Assembly: GCA_019914945.1 (NCBI GenBank)
Contig: CM034105.1
Coordinates: forward strand, 744,001 to 808,000
Reading direction: 5' to 3'
DNA from: Typha latifolia
Taxonomy: Eukaryota > Streptophyta > Magnoliopsida > Poales > Typhaceae
Length of the DNA: 64,000 nucleotides
Position 1 is the stretch's first letter, and the number at the start of each line of letters is the position of its first letter. The position numbers were made by a program, and so were the translations under genes. The notes below the pieces were generated by a model. The model did not search any database. It worked only from the letters and a program-made list of their open reading frames with translations, and was not told the DNA's origin. This document shows, piece after piece, positions 62,237 to 64,000 of the stretch.

Positions 62237-64000
62237 GTTGGTGTCCCAATGACTCCCTAGCTATCAAATTCATGAAGAATTGTTGATATATCTATGTGTG
62301 ATCGACTTCATCACCAATATAAACATCCTCAATTCCTCATATGATCTCTTCGTTTCAACATCCCATAAATAACTATCTTCCATCTCTGAAACAATGATAC
62401 AGTGTCTTTGGAAGCGCAAAACAAAAACGATATAACACCAAAAACCCATCAATCTAAATGAAAGCCATATGCTTTACCTTCGAACGGCGAGAGATTTTAA
62501 GTTGCCCAAGAATAATTGATCATATTTGTCTCGTAGGAGATGAGATTGGTGGGGGAGAGAGAGACCATAAAGTGGATAGATATATGTGCTTGCATTAGAC
62601 GAAGTCAATGAGTTTAAACGGGGTTTGGAGATGTTAACTTGTTAAGACTGGTATATCATAGTGTTGTTTGCAATGAGTGGGTCTAATTAGTGCAAGTTGA
62701 GACGAATAGAGAGTTGGTGAGAGATCCAGAGTAGAAAAGTAGGACATATCAAGCATTGACCAAGAAAAGTATTCTTTCAAAGTCCTCGGTTAGGTCAAAG
62801 GAGGACACAAGCTGAAGAAAATAATAGGTTGGGATTTAGATTTGGATTCATAAAAATATTACTGCATAGCATAGTGATTTATACTGATGTACCCATCCAA
62901 ACAACTCCAATTATATTTGAAAATAAAATATAAAAGAATCATAGAATTTAAACGGGTAAGTATGGATTATGGAAGCCCAATCCTTCTTTGTCTACCTAAA
63001 GTATGGAAACTGCAAGGCTAAGAACCAATATGCGTATATATTAATCCTTAATCCTACTAATCCATGCCAATTTACGTGACTGGAGAAATATTCTCAATTC
63101 CCACACAACGTTAGGATCAAGTAGTTCAATAAATATAACTGTACCTGACACACTTCTTAAAAGAAGAAGAAAGAAAAAACTATAGAATATTCAATACCAT
63201 CAATCCGTTCTAATAAATTAGTCCATGGTTTTGGAATTAAGACCCTGTTTAGATACTCAGAATAACATCATCCTTTTAAGTGGCTTCGCAATATTCTGGA
63301 CTCATAGTGGATGTATAACATCAATATGAACATAGGAATAAAGATGTTAAACTAATTTTAGAACATTTATCTAATATGGTAATCTTAAGTACGTGCATGA
63401 ATTAGTCAATAAGTTGAACAAGGCGTGCATTCATACGAAACAAGTCTTTTATTTTTTATAAATTATGATAAATTGTTTTTGACTTGATATAAACTAAATT
63501 GATGAGTTAGAATATAATATTGATAAATAATATATATTTTTTAAAATAAAATTGTTATAATATTTAGTTGTTATTCTCAAATAATAAATTATATTTCATA
63601 ATAAGAAAAATTATTCAAGTGAATACGCGAGAGATTTTTACTTTTTCTTTGGTGTGTGTGTGGATATTTGACAGTCATATACGAGAATAATAAATGTTAA
63701 TGGGAAAACAGTAGATAACCATGGGTTATTCTTTTAGCAAGGTTAAGGTTTCACACAATTTTTAATCGATGACCAGAAGTCTACTCAAGTAGGACCTACC
63801 CATTGTCTGCTAATTATCTAACTTTTTACTTGATATTTTGCTTCATAATCTGTGCAACTAATTATTGTTTAGTTTTTATTAGGATTCTCTCTAATTAATT
63901 TATCGCCGACAAAGTTCGACTACGAGATTGACTTTCGGTATCTTTAGACCCTATTTGCTTTGAGTTTAGAGACCGAAGTGAATTCAGTAATTAATCATCT
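62237..64000. other. bHLH upstream region, no further gene recognised
   Basis: AT-rich sequence with a possible bHLH 5' exon around 62270-62400 (a 37-codon frame beginning MEDSYLW) and then the promoter. From about 62900 to the window end I see only A/T-rich spacer with short GT tracts and no coding region. Confidence 0.45.

Overview
This window is plant nuclear DNA. Genes are split by GT-AG introns, promoters carry TATA boxes, GGCCCA (site II) motifs and AACCCTAA telo-boxes, and the families are plant ones: cytokinin oxidase, CYP90D brassinosteroid P450, LLM-domain GATA factor, chloroplast atypical thioredoxin, PRA1. GC-rich first exons in an AT-rich background and the closeness of the P450 to rice CYP90D2 point to a monocot, probably not a grass. 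That placement is inference.

Layout, left to right. 1-3103 is the right part of a decayed hAT transposon. 4000-6667 (-) is GPI8, the GPI-transamidase catalytic subunit, in ten exons, with a cluster of GGCCCA/TGGGCC motifs upstream. About 5.9 kb of AT-rich spacer follows. 12557-15390 (+) is a cytokinin oxidase/dehydrogenase. 15795-18272 (+) is an alkaline-ceramidase-like membrane protein. 18273-22934 holds a MITE-like element, a ribosomal-protein-type promoter without a recognisable gene, a Ty1/copia gag relic and a hAT-end relic. 22935-25501 (-) is NAP1, a histone chaperone ending in a CKQQ prenylation box. 26540-29223 (-) is a membrane-anchored coiled-coil protein of unknown function. 30316-35713 (+) is a tentative small-protein locus. 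36919-40750 (-) is CYP90D in eight exons. 44239-45273 (-) is a GNC/CGA1-type GATA factor. 51049-52563 (-) is an intronless nucleotide pyrophosphatase/phosphodiesterase. 54922-55512 (+) is an intronless PRA1 protein. 57364-60327 (+) is a chloroplast ACHT-type thioredoxin. 61052-62236 (-) is a bHLH factor.

Exon boundaries were set by hand from GT-AG signals, reading-phase continuity and family conservation. In each multi-exon model the summed CDS length is a multiple of three, which is an independent check. The genes do not form an operon or an obvious cluster. Three concern hormones (CKX degrades cytokinin, the GATA class is cytokinin-responsive, CYP90D makes brassinosteroid), but they are separated by unrelated housekeeping genes, so I treat this as coincidence.

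I found no new biological system. The most unusual points are a tandem duplication across the NAP1 stop codon, a GC-AG intron and a donor-adjacent TTC/TCC microsatellite in CYP90D, a ribosomal-type promoter with no visible gene, and the two-frame small-protein locus.
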